From Lysinibacillus halotolerans (GTDB taxonomy: Bacteria > Bacillota > Bacilli > Bacillales_A > Planococcaceae), in contig NZ_RHLQ01000029.1 in the NCBI RefSeq assembly GCF_003711845.1, forward strand, positions 1-42,351: a stretch of DNA of 42,351 nt, read 5' to 3'. How positions within the stretch are numbered: the stretch's first letter is position 1; each line of letters starts with the position of its first letter. The translations under genes were made by a program, and so were the position numbers. Positions 23,425 to 31,701 of the stretch are shown here, in pieces. The notes beneath the pieces were generated by a model. It was not told where the DNA came from and did not search any database. It saw only the letters and a list, made by a program, of their open reading frames with translations.

Positions 23425-24378
23425 TTATTCATTAAATAATTCTGGGTAAATCGTTTGGGCAATCATTTCAACTGCTTCACCGATACGTGGTCCTGGACGA
23501 TCCATAATATCCGCATTTAATAGATACACTTCTTTATTTTGAACTGCTGAAATTGTAGACCATCCTTCTCTAGCTAATATTTCACCCTTTGGATCTTCTA
23601 TATAATTTACCGTCGAAACAATCGCTTCAGGATTTCTTGTAATTAGATCTTCTTCTGTTACTGCAAACCATCCTTGTTGATCAGCATAAATATTTTCCAC
23701 ACCTGCTGCCTCAATCATTTCTTGTTGGAATGTACCAGAACCGATAGACCAAATGTCTGGAGCTGGTGAAATTTCAAAATAAACTTTTTTCTTTTGTTCA
23801 ATCGACTTTGTTTTTTCTTGAACAGCTGCAATTTGAGATTGAATATCTTCTACAACTTGTTTTCCTTCTTCTTCCACTCCCATTACTTCAGCCATTTGTT
23901 CGATATCACCATAAACATCGTTAATAGAAGTTGCTGATTGAATAACGAATACTTTAAGTCCTGCGCTTTCCAATTGGTCAATTTGAGCTTCTTCTCCAGT
24001 TGTATAAGCAAATACGACATCTGGATTTAATTCAATAATACGTTCAGTATTTACCGTCATGGAATCTGTTACACGTTCGATTTTTAAAGCTTCCTCCGGA
24101 TATGTATCATATTCCGATGCTCCAATAATTTGATCCCCTACACCTAGCTCGAATAAAATTTCTGTATTACTTGGTTGTAGAGAAACGATTTTTTCAGGGA
24201 CTTCTTCAAAAGTTACTTCTTGTCCACGGTCATCTACTACTGTATAGGGACCACTTTCTTCCGTACTGTTTGTTTTTGAATCTGTATCATTCGTTGCTTT
24301 TTGTTCCCCATCAGAACAACCAACTAATAGCAATGAGATGGCAAGTGGTGCCATCCACTTCTTGTTGAAAAATTTCAT
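23425..24378 (-). CDS. btuF: corrinoid ABC transporter substrate-binding lipoprotein (BtuF)
   Basis: Extracellular lipoprotein of 317 aa. Signal peptide with lipobox LLVGC (Cys near 21), then a Thr/Ser/Glu linker, then a class III binding fold: VPEKIVSLQPSNTEILFELGVGDQIIGASEYDTYPEEA and RIIELNPDVVFAYTTG. This pattern, especially the SLQPSNTEIL...YDTYP region, is that of cobalamin/cobinamide binders. The start is ATG 24378 with GAGGAAG 7 nt upstream, just after the stop of the adenosyltransferase gene. BtuC and BtuD are not in this operon, so permease and ATPase must be elsewhere or be borrowed from another importer. Under riboswitch control through the upstream gene. Confidence 0.88.
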   Translation of the reverse strand: MKFFNKKWMAPLAISLLLVGCSDGEQKATNDTDSKTNSTEESGPYTVVDDRGQEVTFEEVPEKIVSLQPSNTEILFELGVGDQIIGASEYDTYPEEALKIERVTDSMTVNTERIIELNPDVVFAYTTGEEAQIDQLESAGLKVFVIQSATSINDVYGDIEQMAEVMGVEEEGKQVVEDIQSQIAAVQEKTKSIEQKKKVYFEISPAPDIWSIGSGTFQQEMIEAAGVENIYADQQGWFAVTEEDLITRNPEAIVSTVNYIEDPKGEILAREGWSTISAVQNKEVYLLNADIMDRPGPRIGEAVEMIAQTIYPELFNE

Positions 24379-24380
24379 CG

Positions 24381-24893
24381 TCACACTTCCTCTTTTTTTC
24401 TTTTTTTATTAGGATAGGATTTACTTATAAATGGGACTTCTTCAATACCATGCATTTTATTTGTATAAACAGCCATGACAAAAAATACATTGGCTAGTAG
24501 CCCTAAATAATTAAATAGTATTTCCGGTACTTCCCTCTCCTCACTTACTTTATGAAGAGCCCGGTAAGATTTTTTCGCTTCGCTACGACAAATATGTAAA
24601 AATGTTGCAGCTAGACACCCCTGAGGCAGTAAAAATTGCTTTATCTCTTCCCCCACTTGTTCAACATAAAAATCATATCGACTGCTTAACCAACTTAAAT
24701 CTTCTTCTGTTACCGATAACTTCCCACGAACTGATCCATTTACGTGATAGGCCATCGGATGGAGTTTGTGCAAATCATCTAAAACAACTCGGCAATTCTC
24801 CTCTTCTTGCAACAAAGGCAATACTACCCCTATTTTTGTTGTAAGAGAATCAGTTCGAATCTCGAAGTCAACTAGACAACTTTTCTCCCTCAT
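24381..24893 (-). CDS. divergent corrinoid adenosyltransferase (PduO/EutT-like)
   Basis: First gene after the riboswitch, 170 aa. The C-terminal half carries the cobalamin adenosyltransferase helix block FLLPQGCLAATFLHICRSEAKKSYRAL (102-128), like the F-(I/V)-x-P-G-x-x-x-A-A-x-L-H-x-x-R-x-x-x-R-R-x-E-R of PduO enzymes, followed by YLGLLANVFFVMA. The usual N-terminal start I-Y-T-K-T-G-D-x-G-x-T-S, which holds ATP, is not recognisable; the protein begins MREKSCLVDFEIRTDSL. It may therefore be a variant or EutT-like enzyme that adenosylates cobinamide or cobalamin, or a corrinoid-binding relative. The ATG at 24893 has no good ribosome binding site, so start choice is uncertain. Confidence 0.65.
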   Translation of the reverse strand: MREKSCLVDFEIRTDSLTTKIGVVLPLLQEEENCRVVLDDLHKLHPMAYHVNGSVRGKLSVTEEDLSWLSSRYDFYVEQVGEEIKQFLLPQGCLAATFLHICRSEAKKSYRALHKVSEEREVPEILFNYLGLLANVFFVMAVYTNKMHGIEEVPFISKSYPNKKRKKEEV

Positions 24894-24983
24894 AAATGGA
24901 TAACAGCTGTAACGGCTATCTTTTCGAATAGGAACACCCCTTTCTTAGTGATAACATCCCTTCGGATAGGAAAGCATGGCAAT

Positions 24984-25009
24984 AAAAAAGCCAACCGAGA
25001 ACGGATGGC
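24984..25009 (-). terminator. attenuator terminator downstream of the B12 riboswitch
   Basis: On the minus strand GCCATCCG pairs with CGGTTGGC (one T-T mismatch) around TTCT and is followed by six T. It lies between the aptamer and the first gene, where B12 binding would promote termination. Confidence 0.75.
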
Positions 25010-25072
25010 ATAAATTACAATATAGAACAAAAAAATTATAAAATAATGCCGCACATTCTCTTTAGTTCCGAA

Positions 25073-25078
25073 GAGGTT
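25073..25078. other. aptamer-terminator linker region (no gene)
   Basis: The 422-bp stretch from 24894 to 25315 has no gene. It holds the leader of the cobalamin operon: promoter -10, aptamer, attenuator and about 90 bp of untranslated sequence before the first gene. This short entry marks the start of the linker 3' of the aptamer. Confidence 0.3.
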
Positions 25079-25079
25079 T

Positions 25080-25265
25080 GTTACGATCAGAAAAAGATAG
25101 GTCTCCTGGCTCGTGTTTATCGTTTCAAGAGCCTTCCCATCCCTTTAGACAGTGGCATTTTCTTGAAACAAACACATACAGTTGCGGACACAGCTTCGGC
25201 ATCTCACCGAATTCCCTATTAAGCGTATCATCGCATCTTTTTCCTGCAAACGTATTCACTTAATT
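25080..25265 (-). ncRNA. cobalamin (AdoCbl) riboswitch
   Basis: Minus-strand leader with the B12-element order: AATAGGGAA, GGTGAGATGCC, GAAGCTGTGTCCGCAACTGT, GCCACTGT, GGGATGGGAAGGC and the 3' B12 box GAGCCAGGAGACC (25100-25113 on the plus strand as GGTCTCCTGGCTC). All conserved blocks are recognisable, so ligand binding is likely. It precedes the salvage operon and, with the terminator at 24984-25009, should switch it off when adenosylcobalamin is plentiful. Ends are approximate. Confidence 0.95.
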
Positions 25266-25272
25266 GCAATGT

Positions 25273-25278
25273 ATCATA
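25273..25278 (-). promoter_or_regulatory. probable -10 of the riboswitch transcript
   Basis: TATGAT on the minus strand lies a few bases before the predicted 5' end of the aptamer (about 25265). A matching -35 is poor (TTACTG at 18 bp), so only the -10 is called. Confidence 0.4.
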
Positions 25279-25315
25279 TTTTCCCAAATAAATGAACAGT
25301 AATTTTTAAAGGAAG

Positions 25316-25738
25316 TTAAACGGTTTCATGTACACAATTTTGGCATTTCCCGTAAATCTCAAATTTATGGGATTCGATCGCACAATCTGGCAATTTCTCT
25401 TGTATCATTTCCATTGGACAAACAGATATTTCCTTCACTTTTCCACACTCCATACATATAAAATGATGATGATGGTGTTCTGATTCACAATGCATTCGGA
25501 AATTTCTTTCGCCATTTAGCTCGGTTTCTTCTAATATGCCAAGATTAACAAAAGTAGCTAAATTTCGGTAAATTGTATCAAAACTCATTCCCGGGAAATC
25601 CTTTTTCAATACAGAAAGGAGATCTCGAGCAGTTAAATACTTATCCGTATCTTCAAACATATTCAAAATTAGCTCACGTTTATCTGTTTTTTTATAACCG
25701 TTATCTTTTAAAATTTCCCATGCTCTCGTAATATTCAT
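25316..25738 (-). CDS. zur: zinc uptake regulator, Fur family (Zur)
   Basis: DNA-binding repressor of 140 aa. Winged helix in the N-terminal 80 residues (KKTDKRELILNMF, GMSFDTIYRNLATFVNLGILEE), then the metal-sensing dimer domain with HCESEHHHHHFICMECGKV and the structural CxxC pairs (CMEC, CQNC). Third gene of the operon znuC-znuB-zur, with its ATG overlapping the end of znuB, which matches a regulator encoded with its target transporter and B. subtilis Zur (YqfV). Sites of the 7-1-7 type upstream of znuC (27376-27390) suggest autoregulation. Fur and PerR are less likely because of the operon context. Confidence 0.9.
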   Translation of the reverse strand: MNITRAWEILKDNGYKKTDKRELILNMFEDTDKYLTARDLLSVLKKDFPGMSFDTIYRNLATFVNLGILEETELNGERNFRMHCESEHHHHHFICMECGKVKEISVCPMEMIQEKLPDCAIESHKFEIYGKCQNCVHETV

Positions 25739-26595
25739 TTAACTGCTCCCCTTCCTTGCTTTAAATGTAGAATGATCTTTTTTGTTATTATAACAATTAA
25801 TAGGATAAGTATAGAAGTAACAACAATCGTTCCACCGGGTGCTAGGTTTAAATAAAAGGCACTGACCAATCCGATAATCACAGCAGCTTCCCCAAACAAA
25901 ATGGAATAAATGATTGTTTGTTTAAAGCCCCGTGCTATTCGCATACTTGCCGCAACTGGAAGAGTAATTAAAGAAGAAACTAATAGTATACCGACAATTC
26001 GCATACTTGCTGCGATGACTAACGCCACAACAATCATAAATAAAAAGTGAATCCATTTTGCGGGTAGGCCACTCGCATTGGCATATTCCTCATCAAAGGA
26101 TAAAACGAACATTTCTTTGAAAAAAGCAAATAAAAATAAAAAGACAACGATCGCAATACCGATGACAACCCATAAATCTTGTCTAGAAACAGCCGAAACA
26201 GAGCCAAATAAATAGCTCATTAAATCTGTATTAAAGCCACTAGCTAATGAAATAAAAATGGCGCTAAGACCAATTCCCCCCGACATAATAATCGGTATGG
26301 CAAGCTCTTCATAATGTTTATAAAGTCTACGTAATCGTTCAATTAAAATGGATCCACTAACCGATGCAATAATTCCTAAATAAATTGGATTTAATAATGC
26401 AAAGGCAGTGAAAGTTTGACTTAAATATAAACTTCCTGCAATTCCCGCTAATGTCACATGGGACAATGCATCCGCAATAAGGGACATTCTTCTTACAACA
26501 ATAAATACACCTAATACCGGTGCAATCACTCCAATAATTAGCCCTGAGAAAAAGGCATTTTGTAAAAATTCATAGTTTAAAATTGCTTCAATCAT
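25735..26595 (-). CDS. znuB: zinc ABC transporter permease (ZnuB/AdcB)
   Basis: Membrane permease of 286 aa, ABC-3 family, with about eight spans. Family segments: FFSGLIIGVIAPVLGVFIVVRRMSLIADALSHVTLAGIA at the start and AASMRIVGILLVSSLITLPVAASMRIARGF in the middle, the latter contacting the ATPase. It would carry Zn2+ (or Mn2+) with ZnuC. The start is ATG 26595, with GAGGAG 7 nt upstream; the frame open to 26643 runs back into znuC without a signal. Zinc rather than manganese is inferred from the neighbouring zur gene. No binding lipoprotein is encoded here. Confidence 0.9.
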   Translation of the reverse strand: MIEAILNYEFLQNAFFSGLIIGVIAPVLGVFIVVRRMSLIADALSHVTLAGIAGSLYLSQTFTAFALLNPIYLGIIASVSGSILIERLRRLYKHYEELAIPIIMSGGIGLSAIFISLASGFNTDLMSYLFGSVSAVSRQDLWVVIGIAIVVFLFLFAFFKEMFVLSFDEEYANASGLPAKWIHFLFMIVVALVIAASMRIVGILLVSSLITLPVAASMRIARGFKQTIIYSILFGEAAVIIGLVSAFYLNLAPGGTIVVTSILILLIVIITKKIILHLKQGRGAVK

Positions 26596-26609
26596 TTGCC
26601 TTCTCCTCT

Positions 26610-27356
26610 TTAATGAATCTTTCGAACCGCATGGCCATACCAATTATCCAATTGATTTTGTGAAATCGTATCAAAATCCTCTTTATATCCATGGAAATGG
26701 ATCGTTTGGTTTAAACAAGCTACATGGCTAATACGGTTGGAAACGGTATCGACATCATGGGTAACTAAAATAATTGTTTTATTTTGTTCCTCGTTTAAAG
26801 TTGCTAACATATCATAAAATGATTGGACATTTTCATGATCGATTCCGACAGTCGGTTCATCTAAAATTAAAATTTTCGGGTTAGAAATCAATGCTCTAGC
26901 AATAAACACCCGTTGTTGTTGACCACCTGAAAGTTGGCCGATATTACGGGAGCGGAACGCTTCCATTCCAACGGATTTCAATGCTTCCTCTACTTTTAAG
27001 TCAACATCTTTTGGCATTCGTTTAAATAACCCAACTTTTTTTGTTAATCCACTTTTTACGACTTCTTCTACTGTTGCTGGGAAGCCTGAATTAAATGCAT
27101 TGGATTTTTGAGAAACATAGCCAATCCATTCCCTTTGACGAAAGGCATCAATGGGTTGCCCGAACAATTGAATTTCTCCTGTCATCGGTTTCAATAATCC
27201 TAGCAATAATTTTAATAGAGTGGATTTACCTGAACCATTCGGACCAAGTATCGCCAGAAATGCCCCTTCATCCACTTTAAACGATATGTTTTTTAATACT
27301 TGTGTATATTCATATTGAAAAGACACGTTTTTCATTTCAATCAATGTTTGACTCAT
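26610..27356 (-). CDS. znuC: zinc ABC transporter ATP-binding protein (ZnuC/AdcC)
   Basis: ATPase of 248 aa. Walker A GPNGSGKST near 38-46, signature LSGGQQQRVFIARAL, Walker B ILILDEPT, D-loop VGIDHEN and switch His in LVTHD. It drives the ZnuB permease. First gene of the operon; a Zur-type box lies 20 bp upstream, so zinc excess should repress all three genes. Ribosome binding site AAGAGG precedes ATG. Confidence 0.92.
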   Translation of the reverse strand: MSQTLIEMKNVSFQYEYTQVLKNISFKVDEGAFLAILGPNGSGKSTLLKLLLGLLKPMTGEIQLFGQPIDAFRQREWIGYVSQKSNAFNSGFPATVEEVVKSGLTKKVGLFKRMPKDVDLKVEEALKSVGMEAFRSRNIGQLSGGQQQRVFIARALISNPKILILDEPTVGIDHENVQSFYDMLATLNEEQNKTIILVTHDVDTVSNRISHVACLNQTIHFHGYKEDFDTISQNQLDNWYGHAVRKIH

Positions 27357-27375
27357 TTTTCCTCTTCTTTCTAAT

Positions 27376-27390
27376 TCATAATCATTACGA
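27376..27390. promoter_or_regulatory. Zur-type operator upstream of znuC
   Basis: TCATAAT-C-ATTACGA is a 7-1-7 inverted repeat with one mismatch to TCGTAAT-N-ATTACGA, the Zur box of B. subtilis. It lies 20 bp from the znuC start and about 115 bp from the divergent yqfT gene. Confidence 0.72.
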
Positions 27391-27504
27391 TTTACAATTT
27401 GTTAGTATAGTCTATTCATTGCTAAATGTAAAGGGAACAATCTTAAAAAGAAATACAAAGATCCCTTTAACGAATACATCCATTATTAGAAAGGAATGTC
27501 ATCT

Positions 27505-27747
27505 TTGAAACAAGTTGAATTTATTGAACAGTTTTTAACAAAATCGGATAAAGAGATTGTGAAATTCGCAAGACAATACGATATTGATTTAACCTTGGAG
27601 GAAGTGCAACGTTTAAGACCGCTTTCCCAAAAAGCTTCTATTACATGGCTTATTACAGGTATCCCCAACTCTTTTTTAAAGGAAGTCGAAAGTATTATTG
27701 GAAAGAAAAAATTAAAAAAACTTCTAAAATATTTAGAGAACTATTGA
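27505..27747 (+). CDS. yqfT: DUF2624 family protein (YqfT-like)
   Basis: Cytosolic helical protein of 80 aa, unknown function. The pattern EFIEQFLTKSDKEIVKFARQYDIDLTLEEVQRL...LKEVESIIGKKKLKKLLKYLENY fits the YqfT/DUF2624 group, and yqfT lies beside nfo and the zinc genes in B. subtilis. I prefer TTG 27505 as start because AAAGGA lies 9 nt upstream; the in-frame ATG at 27496 abuts that ribosome binding site. A shared terminator follows at 27750. Confidence 0.7.
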   Translation: MKQVEFIEQFLTKSDKEIVKFARQYDIDLTLEEVQRLRPLSQKASITWLITGIPNSFLKEVESIIGKKKLKKLLKYLENY

Positions 27748-27749
27748 AA

Positions 27750-27779
27750 AAGAGAGGTTTCCAAATGGGAACCTCTCTT
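27750..27779. terminator. bidirectional terminator between yqfT and dacC
   Basis: AAGAGAGGTTTCC pairs with GGGAACCTCTCTT around AAAT, 13 bp with one wobble. The minus strand continues TTTTTC, so it is the stronger terminator for the leftward carboxypeptidase gene, whose stop codon it touches. Confidence 0.8.
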
Positions 27780-29205
27780 AATAATCCTTAATGATTTGTT
27801 TCACGACTTCATCAATAGCAGAAAGCATAACGGCTGTTTGATGTTGGGTCATAATTGCAAAGGCATATGTTTTCCCACTATTTGCTTTGACATATCCAGC
27901 TAACGTATAGACACCTGTAATGTGTCCCGTTTTGGCAATGACACGATTTTCGTATATCCCTTCGTTAAATCGATTTTTTAAAGATCCCCCAATTAATCGA
28001 TCGGATTGTCCCCCAATTGGTAAACTTTTATATAAAATGTTAAACTGGGGTTCCATTTGAATATTCGTTAACAAATGGGTTAATTCGTTCGCTGATACGC
28101 GATTATTATGGGACATGCCCGAACCGTCTTCTAACGTCCATTGTTCCATATCGAGTCCTAGTAGCGCACCGTATTCTTGTAGTGCTTTTATTCCCTCTTT
28201 AAGATGCCCCTTCCCATTCACTTCCCTACCTATTGTTTTCACTAAAATATCAGCAATACTATTATTACTTAATTTTAAAAAGGGAATCATTAAAGATTTT
28301 AATGATAACGAATGTTTAACAAATATCGTTTGAGCATCCTTTGGAACTTTATTACGCTTAATTTCTGTATTGTTTGAAAGGGTGATACCAAATTCCTCTA
28401 ATGTTGTTTTTAAAACTTGTAATGTATTGATGGTCGGATCATAAAAGGTTACCCAATCTTTAAAAGTAGTATTAACCGGAATATTGCCAGTAATGATAAT
28501 TTTATTTGTTCCATATTGCCGTTCAATTTCAATCGTGTTCCTTTGATTTTGTTGAACCGTTACAGCCTCATTTTGAATGTCCATTCCACTAACCTTTGGA
28601 TCAGCCACAATGTTAGGGGGCCCACCGACTTTAGTTGGAGTGACATGAATAATCATCGTTCCTGCATCGTAATCATTATCCGGTGATAGTGTAAGGGCTG
28701 TAGTTCTTGCAGCAAAATAGTAGCTTTCATCTTCCTTCGAAATACCCGGCGTTAACTGTTCGCCAACAAATAACGAATCATCTCCATAAAGATTTCCATT
28801 AATTTGTTCAATTCCGTGATGCTTTAATATACTAGCAAAGGTTATAAAATCTTTCTTTTGAAGTGTAGGATCCCCTTCCCCTTTAATATAAACATCTCCA
28901 TTGAACACATTTCCTTTTTGATTCCCATGAATCGAAAACTCTGTACGAAACCGATAATCAGAACCGAGCATATCGAGGGCTGCAGCTGCTGTTAACAATT
29001 TTAATGTGGAGGCAGGTTTCATAGCTACATCACCATTGTTGTCATATAGCAATTCTCCATTGTTTAAAGCCCTCAATGAAACACTTATATTTTCATTACC
29101 TAATTGGTTCAAAACTGTATTGTCTAAACTAGAGGCTTTTACTAAAGGAACATGATTTAAAAATAAGAACAACGCAACAATTGAAATTAGTAATTTCTTT
29201 TTCAT
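27778..29205 (-). CDS. dacC: D-alanyl-D-alanine carboxypeptidase/endopeptidase, PBP4 family (DacB/DacC, S13)
   Basis: Secreted or membrane-attached penicillin-binding protein of 475 aa that trims peptidoglycan stem peptides. Signal peptide at 1-24 (KKKLLISIVALFLFLNHVPLVKA). The three active-site motifs are present: SxxK as STLK 66-69, SxN as SNN 313-315 and KTG 425-427. The long insert between the first two motifs is typical of class C type 5 PBPs (PBP4/PBP4a). In B. subtilis the similar DacC acts late in growth or sporulation. It is monocistronic and convergent with yqfT; it is not part of the conserved yqf cluster of B. subtilis, so it may be a local insertion. Start AGGAATG region has GGGAGGAATGG. 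Confidence 0.93.
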   Translation of the reverse strand: MKKKLLISIVALFLFLNHVPLVKASSLDNTVLNQLGNENISVSLRALNNGELLYDNNGDVAMKPASTLKLLTAAAALDMLGSDYRFRTEFSIHGNQKGNVFNGDVYIKGEGDPTLQKKDFITFASILKHHGIEQINGNLYGDDSLFVGEQLTPGISKEDESYYFAARTTALTLSPDNDYDAGTMIIHVTPTKVGGPPNIVADPKVSGMDIQNEAVTVQQNQRNTIEIERQYGTNKIIITGNIPVNTTFKDWVTFYDPTINTLQVLKTTLEEFGITLSNNTEIKRNKVPKDAQTIFVKHSLSLKSLMIPFLKLSNNSIADILVKTIGREVNGKGHLKEGIKALQEYGALLGLDMEQWTLEDGSGMSHNNRVSANELTHLLTNIQMEPQFNILYKSLPIGGQSDRLIGGSLKNRFNEGIYENRVIAKTGHITGVYTLAGYVKANSGKTYAFAIMTQHQTAVMLSAIDEVVKQIIKDY

Positions 29206-29285
29206 CCATTCCTCCCATGGGTAATTGCAATAGAATTTTTACTTTTACTAGTTTATTCAATTGGACCTACTTCTAAGCTAAAGAA

Positions 29286-29326
29286 TAAAAAAAGTAGATA
29301 ACTTTATATGAAAAGTCATCTACTTT
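29286..29326 (-). terminator. terminator of nfo
   Basis: On the minus strand AAAGTAGAT pairs with ATCTACTTT, with an inner ACTTT/AAAGT stem, followed by a T-rich run. It lies just after the nfo stop. Confidence 0.8.
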
Positions 29327-29330
29327 ATAA

Positions 29331-30218
29331 CTAACCTTTTAATGCTTCAATTTCTTCAGGTTTATAATTACCTGATCTTAACATTTCAATTTCAAATAAA
29401 TAAGGGGCTTTTTTATTTTTTGAATCCGTTCCTACCCAAGGTGTTTCTAAAATTTTTGGAACATCTTTAAATTTTTCATGGTGAACAATGCGATGGAGGG
29501 CCTCAAATCCAATATGGCCAAAACCGATATTTTCATGGCGATCTTTTGCCGCTCCACATACATTTTTACTATCGTTTATATGAACAACTTTAATTCGATC
29601 AATACCAATTAATCGATCAAATTGCTCTAGTACACCGTCAAAGTCATTAATAATATCATAGCCTGCATCATGGGTATGACAAGTATCAAAACAAACGGAT
29701 AGACGATCATTATTTTTTACTCCGTCAAATATTTGAGCTAATTCTTCAAAGGTTCTACCAATTTCAGAACCTTTTCCAGCCATCGTTTCCAGTGCGATTT
29801 GTACAGGATGATCCGTTGCCAATACTTCATTTAATCCTTCAATAATTTTCGCAATACCAGCTTCCGCTCCTGCACCGACATGGGCACCTGGATGTAACAC
29901 AATTTGTGTTGCACCGATCGCAGCAGTACGTTCAATTTCCTTTTGCAAAAACTCTACGCCTAATGCAAAAGTTTCAGGTTTTGTCGTATTCGCAATATTG
30001 ATAATATATGGTGCATGAACAACAATATTGGAAAGACCATGTTCCTTCATATGTGCTAGTCCTGCTTCTATATTTAATTCTTCAATCGGTTTACGGCGAG
30101 TGTTTTGAGGTGCACCAGTATAAATCATAAAGGTTGATGCACCATAAGAGGCAGCTTCTTTACTTGATGCAAGAAGCATCTCTTTTCCACTCATTGAAAC
30201 GTGTGAACCTATCAACAT
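29331..30218 (-). CDS. nfo: endonuclease IV (Nfo), apurinic/apyrimidinic site repair
   Basis: Cytosolic trinuclear-zinc AP endonuclease of 295 aa for base-excision repair. The TIM barrel starts [15 protein letters not shown]; metal-ligand segments include [53 protein letters not shown] and ILETPW. I place the start at ATG 30218, 9 nt after AGGAGG; an in-frame TTG at 30224 is too close. It follows cshB by 17 bp and is likely cotranscribed, as in B. subtilis (yqfR-yqfS). Confidence 0.95.
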   Translation of the reverse strand: MLIGSHVSMSGKEMLLASSKEAASYGASTFMIYTGAPQNTRRKPIEELNIEAGLAHMKEHGLSNIVVHAPYIINIANTTKPETFALGVEFLQKEIERTAAIGATQIVLHPGAHVGAGAEAGIAKIIEGLNEVLATDHPVQIALETMAGKGSEIGRTFEELAQIFDGVKNNDRLSVCFDTCHTHDAGYDIINDFDGVLEQFDRLIGIDRIKVVHINDSKNVCGAAKDRHENIGFGHIGFEALHRIVHHEKFKDVPKILETPWVGTDSKNKKAPYLFEIEMLRSGNYKPEEIEALKG

Positions 30219-30234
30219 TCTCAAATTCCTCCTA

Positions 30235-31533
30235 TTACTTCATACGATTGCGCTTTTTACGCTCTTTCTTTTTAATTTTTTCCATTTCCCAACGCATATT
30301 TCGTTTATATCCTGGTTTTACTTTTTTCGGTTTACGAACACGAGCTTTTGCTATAACGTCTATTTCATTTTCATGCTTCACACGATTTTTTCGAGCATGG
30401 CGTTCTTTTAGTTCGATCCATTCCCCATTTTTCACATCTTTTTGAACGAATGGGATACCCATTTTTTCAACTCGTACTAATGCATCTTCATCTTCTGGTT
30501 CAAATAACGTAATAGCAGTTCCTTTATTTCCTGCACGCGCTGTTCGACCAACTCGATGAATAAAGAATTCAAGATCTTCAGGAATTTCGTAGTTGATGAC
30601 ATGGGAGATTCCTTGGATATCAATACCCCGCGCTGCTAAATCAGTCGCAACTATATATTGAAATTCTAAATCACGAATTTGTTTCATCATTTTTTTACGG
30701 TCCCGTGGACTTAAATCTCCATGAATTTGACCAGCACGGATCCCTTGTTCTGCTAAATAGCTAGCAACAGATTCTGCATTTTTTCTCGTATTACAAAAAA
30801 TCACAGCTAAAAACGGATTAATTGCTTCAATTACTTCCATCAATCGGCGATTTTTCGATTTCGAGCGAACGGGAACGAGGATAAAATCAATTCCTTCTGC
30901 TGCCGGTTTTTTATCATTCATTTGGATATGGACTGGCGACTCCATATATTTCTTCAAGAAAGGTTGTAATTTTGCGGGAATTGTCGCAGAAAATACAAAC
31001 ATTTCTAGATCTTCCGGCATATGGGTTGCAAATCCATCAATATCTTCAATGAATCCCATATCAAAGGCAAGGTCAGCTTCATCTACTACTAATATTGGAG
31101 CAGTATGAACTAGTAGTGCACCTTCCTTCACTAAATCACGAATTCGACCTGGTGTACCGACAACAATATGAGGCTGTGTTTTTAACTTATCAATTGTCCG
31201 TTGTTTATCTGTACCACCAATAATTAGTTTTGCTTGAATATCCGTTTCTTCAATTAACTGATTCAATGCATCAAAAATTTGTTGGGCAAGCTCCCTCGTT
31301 GGAGAAGTGATAACCGCTTGCACCTCTTGCTTTTCTTCATTAATGCGTTGGACAATCGGTAATAGAAAACTGTGGGTTTTACCTGTTCCCGTATGGGCTT
31401 GTCCAATTGCACTTTTCCCTTTCAAAATAAGAGGTATCATCTCTTTTTGAATAGGAGTTGGTTCTTCAAAGCCAAGTTTTGCAATTGCTTCTCTTAAAAA
31501 TGGCTTAAAATCATAATCTGAGTACTTCGACAT
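30235..31533 (-). CDS. cshB: DEAD-box ATP-dependent RNA helicase (CshB)
   Basis: RNA helicase of 432 aa. Q motif [13 protein letters not shown] near 22-34, motif I AHTGTGKT near 56-63, Ia [26 protein letters not shown], then the second domain with [12 protein letters not shown], and [10 protein letters not shown] (VI). The C-terminal tail is rich in Lys and Arg ([18 protein letters not shown] and a poly-basic end), suited to RNA binding. In B. subtilis CshB helps cold growth and ribosome-related RNA folding. Its place between ispH and nfo is the conserved one. Confidence 0.92.
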   Translation of the reverse strand: MSKYSDYDFKPFLREAIAKLGFEEPTPIQKEMIPLILKGKSAIGQAHTGTGKTHSFLLPIVQRINEEKQEVQAVITSPTRELAQQIFDALNQLIEETDIQAKLIIGGTDKQRTIDKLKTQPHIVVGTPGRIRDLVKEGALLVHTAPILVVDEADLAFDMGFIEDIDGFATHMPEDLEMFVFSATIPAKLQPFLKKYMESPVHIQMNDKKPAAEGIDFILVPVRSKSKNRRLMEVIEAINPFLAVIFCNTRKNAESVASYLAEQGIRAGQIHGDLSPRDRKKMMKQIRDLEFQYIVATDLAARGIDIQGISHVINYEIPEDLEFFIHRVGRTARAGNKGTAITLFEPEDEDALVRVEKMGIPFVQKDVKNGEWIELKERHARKNRVKHENEIDVIAKARVRKPKKVKPGYKRNMRWEMEKIKKKERKKRNRMK

Positions 31534-31660
31534 TTTTCGTACCTCCTAACATGTTTCATATTGTACCATTTTGGAAATGCAAAGCACAACAAAACAACTG
31601 TTCATCCCAATAATATCAAGGCTTTTTGAATATTTAATATATTCATAGGGCAGGAAAATA

Positions 31661-31690
31661 AAAAAATCAGGATATTCATCCTGATTTTTT
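31661..31690 (-). terminator. terminator of ispH
   Basis: AAAAAATCAGGAT pairs with ATCCTGATTTTTT around ATTC, with T runs on both strands. It lies 11 bp after the ispH stop. Confidence 0.88.
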
Positions 31691-31701
31691 AAAGTTCATT
31701 A

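Noticed and set aside
14640-25315. Genomic island or prophage
   Set aside because: The segment interrupts the order known in B. subtilis, but there is no integrase, att repeat, tRNA or clear change in base composition; it looks like ordinary gene-order difference.
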